Below are positions 51,748 through 55,534 of a stretch of 55,534 bases of DNA, in pieces (within the stretch, counting starts at the first letter, position 1; each line of letters starts with the position of its first letter). The translations under genes and the position numbers were made by a program. The notes below the pieces were generated by a model. That model made no database searches. It worked only from the letters and a program-made list of their open reading frames with translations, and had not been told where the DNA came from. Source of the stretch: Clostridia bacterium (lineage in GTDB: Bacteria; Bacillota; Clostridia; TANB77; CAG-508); assembly GCA_900770415.1 (NCBI GenBank), contig CAAGKN010000019.1, positions 1 to 55,534 on the forward strand, written 5' to 3'.

Positions 51748-54261
51748 TTAGATATTGTCCTTTCTAATTGTTTCTATTATATTCTGCTTATTTATTCTAT
51801 TTAGTGAATATTTCATTGTTATTCCCACTATTATAAATACGAAAATAATTGAAATTATTACTGCTTGATATGGAAACATGTATCCCAAATCTATTCCCTG
51901 TGCAAATGCTTTATATATTCCATAAGAGCCCAATATTCCTAATGGTATTCCTATTAGTAGGGATTTTGTTCCATACATTATACTTTCTAGTCTTATCATT
52001 CTGTTAAATTCTTTCGTTGTCATTCCTATTGATTTTAACATAGCAAATTCTTTGCTCCTCAAAATCATGTTTGTTGTTATTGTATTAAATATGTTAGTCA
52101 CTCCTATTAGTGTTATTACAGTTATAAATCCATACAGAAATATTTTTATAACTAACAAACTTCTTTGTTCTTGTTTTATATATGTTTCATAGTTCTGTAC
52201 TTCAAGCTCAAAATACTTTTCGTTTTGTTTTATCAGGTCATTTATTCTGCTCTCTAGTTCTTGTGCCTTTTTTGATTCTATTAACAAGTTACTAATACGA
52301 TATGAATTATTTGGTACTTCATCAAAAACTTCTCTCATAAAATCTTCAGATACTATTATTTTTCCATTGTCATGATATACTGTTTCTTGCCCCATTGGTG
52401 AATTATCTGTACATTTTGTAATTGTTATTTCTCTTATTTTCTCGTCCTTTGCTACATTTATTTTATCACCATTTTTTATTTTATACAGTCTTTCTATTGT
52501 TTTACTTCCATCATCATTGCTTTGCCTTCCTTCATCTATCAAAATTACTGCAGACTTATAGTTTTCTTCTTTTATTCCTAGTTCCTTTATATACTTTTTA
52601 AAATATTCATTATTATATATTATTATTGCTATACTATTTTTGTCATATGGATTTTGTTCAAATCTATTCTTTCCAAAATCAGAAGCATATTTTGCTTTGT
52701 CAAAGTCTAAACTAGTTTCATAATAATATGCATATTCGTCCACATTATCTAACTTAGCTATTTCCTCATATATATCTGCATTTCCATTTAATACGAACAT
52801 ATTAAATTTAAAATCCATGTAATAAAAAGTACTTGCTTTTGTACCTATAGTCAAAAAGCTTGATAAGGATATAAATATAAATATACTTACAACTAGTGAA
52901 ATAACTGTTGTTCTATATTTCTTCTTGCTCCTTTTTAAGTTTTTACTCGCAATTACTCCACCTACACCAAATAATTTTTTCGTTATAACTGATGTTTTAA
53001 GTTTCTTACTCTTAATCTTAATATCATTGTTTCCTCTAATTGATTCTATTGGAGAAATTTTAGCAGCCTTTCTAGCTGGAATTAAGCATGACAAATATAT
53101 TGTTATAATTGAAATTATTATAGATATTAAAATTGCCACCCAATTAATGCTATACATAAACCTCATTCCACTTAACATATCTACTAATAAATAATTTACA
53201 ACTTGCAATAAAATTATTATTGCTATTATTCCAAATACAATTCCTAATGGTATCGCAATAAGTCCTATAAGCATTCCTTCAAATATTACGTTTTTCTTTA
53301 TTTGTTTTGATGTTGCTCCTATACTTGCCAGCATTCCATATTGTCTGTTTTTTTCCGAAACAGATATGCTAAAGCTGTTTCTAATTACAAATATACTACT
53401 TACAACAATAATAATTATTATTATTCCTGCTATTGTATATAACACATTTAACGTAATTTCGCTCATAACACCTTGGTATCTTAATAGTTGACTGTTTACA
53501 TATGTATCTATTTCTTCATTTAATCCTGTATTGGTGCAAATATTTTTATTTATTTCTATATATTCTTTTGGTTCATTATATAATACCGATACGTTTACCT
53601 TATCATCTATATTTTCCATATAAGTCATAACTATATACCCTGGTGAAGTGTATGTTTCATAGTTCCATCTTTCTATTTCGCCAACTATAGTATATACTTT
53701 TTCTTCTACATTTACTAAAGTTTCTTCTGTATCATCTATGTATGGATTATTGCCATTTAGATCATATCCGTCAGAAGTTTGCCTAGTGCCAACGTTGAAG
53801 GTAATTTTATCTCCAATTTTCAAATTTACTCTTGCATTTGTTTTTATATGCTCTGGTATAAGTATTTCATTTGCGTTCTGTGGTAATCTTCCTTCTTTTA
53901 AGTTTATTCCATAGTTTTCTAGTGCTGTTTTGTCATATTCCCAAATGTTCACATATGGTTTGCTCTCGTTCTTGCAGCCTTCTAACTTAGCCCAACCAAC
54001 TTGATTTGTAAAAAAATATTTTGCAACTTTTTGATTTTCAGTTATATATTTTGTTTTTTCTTTCTCTACTCCATAAAATGTTGTATGATAATTACCATCT
54101 TTATATTTTGTCCAATTTATAAGTGAATTCTGAAAACTAGACACCAATCCTGCAACACCACAAATAAGTGCTGTAGAAAGTATTATACCAATAATTGTAA
54201 CAATGGTTCTTTTTTTGTTAAGTTTTAAACTCTTAACTGTAAATTTATTTAATATATTCAT
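51748..54261 (-). CDS. FtsX-like ABC transporter permease
   Basis: 837 residues: an N-terminal helix, an extracytoplasmic domain (about 50-265), three helices, a fourth helix (about 450-475) beginning a second half with a second extracytoplasmic domain (about 480-700) and three further helices. Two FtsX-type domains in one chain are typical of MacB/BceB-like permeases. Together with the ATPase it would handle peptide antibiotics or lipoproteins. The substrate is not clear. Confidence 0.85.
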   Translation of the reverse strand: MNILNKFTVKSLKLNKKRTIVTIIGIILSTALICGVAGLVSSFQNSLINWTKYKDGNYHTTFYGVEKEKTKYITENQKVAKYFFTNQVGWAKLEGCKNESKPYVNIWEYDKTALENYGINLKEGRLPQNANEILIPEHIKTNARVNLKIGDKITFNVGTRQTSDGYDLNGNNPYIDDTEETLVNVEEKVYTIVGEIERWNYETYTSPGYIVMTYMENIDDKVNVSVLYNEPKEYIEINKNICTNTGLNEEIDTYVNSQLLRYQGVMSEITLNVLYTIAGIIIIIIVVSSIFVIRNSFSISVSEKNRQYGMLASIGATSKQIKKNVIFEGMLIGLIAIPLGIVFGIIAIIILLQVVNYLLVDMLSGMRFMYSINWVAILISIIISIITIYLSCLIPARKAAKISPIESIRGNNDIKIKSKKLKTSVITKKLFGVGGVIASKNLKRSKKKYRTTVISLVVSIFIFISLSSFLTIGTKASTFYYMDFKFNMFVLNGNADIYEEIAKLDNVDEYAYYYETSLDFDKAKYASDFGKNRFEQNPYDKNSIAIIIYNNEYFKKYIKELGIKEENYKSAVILIDEGRQSNDDGSKTIERLYKIKNGDKINVAKDEKIREITITKCTDNSPMGQETVYHDNGKIIVSEDFMREVFDEVPNNSYRISNLLIESKKAQELESRINDLIKQNEKYFELEVQNYETYIKQEQRSLLVIKIFLYGFITVITLIGVTNIFNTITTNMILRSKEFAMLKSIGMTTKEFNRMIRLESIMYGTKSLLIGIPLGILGSYGIYKAFAQGIDLGYMFPYQAVIISIIFVFIIVGITMKYSLNRINKQNIIETIRKDNI

Positions 54262-54263
54262 CT

Positions 54264-54941
54264 TTAATTCCTTTCATCTTTAATAATCTTTCCATCTTCT
54301 ATTGTAATTACTCTTTCTGCCTCCTTTGCAATTTCTAAATCATGTGTAATTATTATTACTGTTTGGTTAAATTTTTTATTTGAAAGCTTAAGTAATGCAA
54401 TTATTTCTTCACTTGCTTTTGAATCTAAATTACCTGTTGGCTCATCTGCTAGCATTATTGCTGGATTATTTATCATAGCTCTTCCAATTGATACTCTTTG
54501 CTGCTGCCCACCTGATAGTTGATTTGGTAAATGAGTCCTTCTGTTCTCTAATCCTAGTGTTTTCAACATTTCTTGTAATCTTTTTTTATCTATTTCACAG
54601 CCATCTAAATCGCATGGCAAAGTTATATTTTCTTCAACATTTAAAATTGGTATTAAATTGTAAAATTGATATATTAACCCTATTTGTCGCCTTCTAAAAA
54701 TTGCTAAATTATCATTGTTTAATGCGTAAATATCCTTTCCGTCTATGTATACTTTTCCAGAGGTTGGTCTATCTACCCCTCCTATCAAATGCAACAAGGT
54801 AGACTTTCCACTACCACTTGCACCAACAATGGCAACAAATTCTCCTTTATTAATTGTAAATGAAATATCATCTACTGCATTTATTTTTGTCTCTCCTTTG
54901 CCATATGTTTTTACTAAATTTTCTACTTTTAATATTTCCAT
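54264..54941 (-). CDS. ABC transporter ATPase (MacB/BceA-like)
   Basis: 225 residues: Walker A GASGSGKST, signature LSGGQQQRVSIGRAM, Walker B MLADEPTGNLD, H in IITHD. It precedes the permease by 2 bases, which shows the pair works together. Directly upstream is the rRNA/tRNA operon end. Confidence 0.94.
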   Translation of the reverse strand: MEILKVENLVKTYGKGETKINAVDDISFTINKGEFVAIVGASGSGKSTLLHLIGGVDRPTSGKVYIDGKDIYALNNDNLAIFRRRQIGLIYQFYNLIPILNVEENITLPCDLDGCEIDKKRLQEMLKTLGLENRRTHLPNQLSGGQQQRVSIGRAMINNPAIMLADEPTGNLDSKASEEIIALLKLSNKKFNQTVIIITHDLEIAKEAERVITIEDGKIIKDERN

Positions 54942-55038
54942 ACTATTATCCTTTCCTATAAAAATTAGATAAGAAAATCCTATCTCTATATTTGTAAATT
55001 ATTTTAACATTGTAAAGTGACTCTAAAATGACTAACGC

Positions 55039-55070
55039 AAAAAAAAGAAGCATTTTTACCATTGCTTCTT
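55039..55070 (-). terminator. Terminator of the rRNA-tRNA operon
   Basis: AAGAAGCA / TGCTTCTT hairpin with a 10-base loop, then a T-run on the transcript, just past tRNA-Asn. Confidence 0.85.
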
Positions 55071-55075
55071 TCTTA

Positions 55076-55151
55076 TGGCTCTCCGTGTTGGACTTGAACC
55101 AACGACCTATCGGTTAACAGCCGAGCGCTCTACCAACTGAGCTAACGGAGA
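55076..55151 (-). tRNA. tRNA-Asn (GTT)
   Basis: 76 bases with encoded CCA. Acceptor TCTCCGT/ACGGAGA, D-arm TAGCTCAGTTGGTAGAGC, anticodon loop CTGTTAA with GTT, T-arm GGTTCAAGTCC. Confidence 0.95.
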
Positions 55152-55159
55152 ATATATAA

Positions 55160-55275
55160 TCTGGCAACAACCTATTTTCTCAACAGGGTAACCCGTAAAT
55201 ATTTTCGGCACGATAGAGCTTGACTTCTGTGTTCGGGATGGGAACAGGTATTTCCTCTATGTTATCATCACCAGA
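55160..55275 (-). rRNA. rrf: 5S ribosomal RNA
   Basis: About 116 bases; contains CCTGTTCCCATCCCGAACAC and GAAGTCAAGCTC, typical of loop regions of bacterial 5S rRNA, with closing stem TCTGG/CCAGA. Confidence 0.95.
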
Positions 55276-55329
55276 AATGTATTGTAAGATGTTAAACATC
55301 ATTACTTACTATAACTGAATTCATTTTGT

Positions 55330-55358
55330 ATTATACTACATACTTTTAATAATTGCAA
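55330..55358 (-). promoter_or_regulatory. Promoter in the 23S-5S spacer
   Basis: -35 TTGCAA, 17-base spacer, -10 TATAAT on the minus strand, about 55 bases before 5S rRNA. Confidence 0.6.
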
Positions 55359-55473
55359 GTATTTATACAAAAAAATTTATTATTATTATGTACTATTATT
55401 TTTTTAATATACATATATAATAGCACACTCAAAAATACATAGAGAGATAAATTGTAAACCAATATATATTAGT

Positions 55474-55534
55474 GGTTAAGCCCTCGATTTATTAGTATTG
55501 GTCAGCTCAATACATTACTGTACTTACACCTCCA
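55474..55534 (-). rRNA. rrl: 23S ribosomal RNA, 3' end (partial)
   Basis: GAGCTGACCAATACTAATAA and TCGAGGGCTTAACC are the end of bacterial 23S rRNA; the gene continues beyond the right edge. Confidence 0.93.

Noticed and set aside
1..55534. CRISPR arrays
   Set aside because: No regularly spaced identical repeats were seen; the 34-bp and 50-bp repeats are few and unevenly or directly adjacent.

Overview
The window looks like a very AT-rich, spore-forming low-GC Gram-positive (Clostridia-type) chromosome. The evidence is a YtxC sporulation protein, a small H-type spore protein (SspH), ftsEX beside PcsB-like hydrolases, a split transketolase, an L-serine dehydratase with a clostridial-type single chain, and a 23S-5S-tRNA-Asn end. 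No name can be given from sequence alone.

Layout. (1) 1-3400: accessory or unclear genes: a truncated serine carboxypeptidase-like gene, a DUF2185 protein, small membrane proteins, a stand-alone receiver and a divergent XRE regulator with paired operator-like repeats. (2) 3800-27560: a long minus-strand integrative conjugative element (ICE) of the Tn1549/CD1110-CD1115 style. Read in transcription order it has a hypothetical, metK, DUF3789, DUF3560, several acidic small proteins, a candidate oriT, a MobC-like protein, a MobP/MobL-type relaxase, a VapD pair, VirD4, a VirB2-like protein, a TrbL/VirB6-like protein, PrgI, a VirB4 N-domain-like protein, a DNA methyltransferase, VirB4, an M23 hydrolase, a class-D sortase, a thioester/Cna-B surface protein and others. 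No integrase is visible, so the element probably continues left of the window. Its right side lies next to the 3' end of a 23S rRNA (uracil-5-)-methyltransferase gene. (3) 27700-36120: rlmD-like gene, L-serine dehydratase with a structured leader, asd, a two-gene sufCB, dapA, an HD protein and dapB. (4) 36189-49217 (minus): ytxC, a rhodanese, secF/secD, an HD protein, ctpA, three tandem M23 paralogues, ftsX, ftsE and a split transketolase; sspH lies on the plus strand. (5) 49353-55534: tmRNA, a two-component system with an ABC exporter, then tRNA-Asn, 5S and the 23S end.

Main discovery. Six ICE genes are each interrupted by one extra C directly before a glycine codon (GGA or GGT), so that the zero frame reads CGG. 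These are the surface KE-rich protein, the M23 hydrolase, VirB4, the membrane protein before PrgI, VirD4 and DUF3560. Skipping the C restores family sequence to a sensible stop. I scanned every CGG triplet on the coding strands of the window by eye, and the only in-frame CGG codons I found are these six; all other CGG triplets straddle codons. This fits a genome in which CGG is vacant and is used as a programmed +1 frameshift signal, here controlling the conjugation machinery. Sequencing error and ordinary decay remain alternatives, but do not simply explain the frame and codon specificity or the restriction to the ICE.

Other signals: terminator-like hairpins placed directly before the ribosome binding sites of ICE genes, a recurring EEEFE C-terminus encoded by a ribosome-binding-site/TTG-start cassette, three 34-bp repeats bounding an adhesin cassette, and a metK-methyltransferase pairing.
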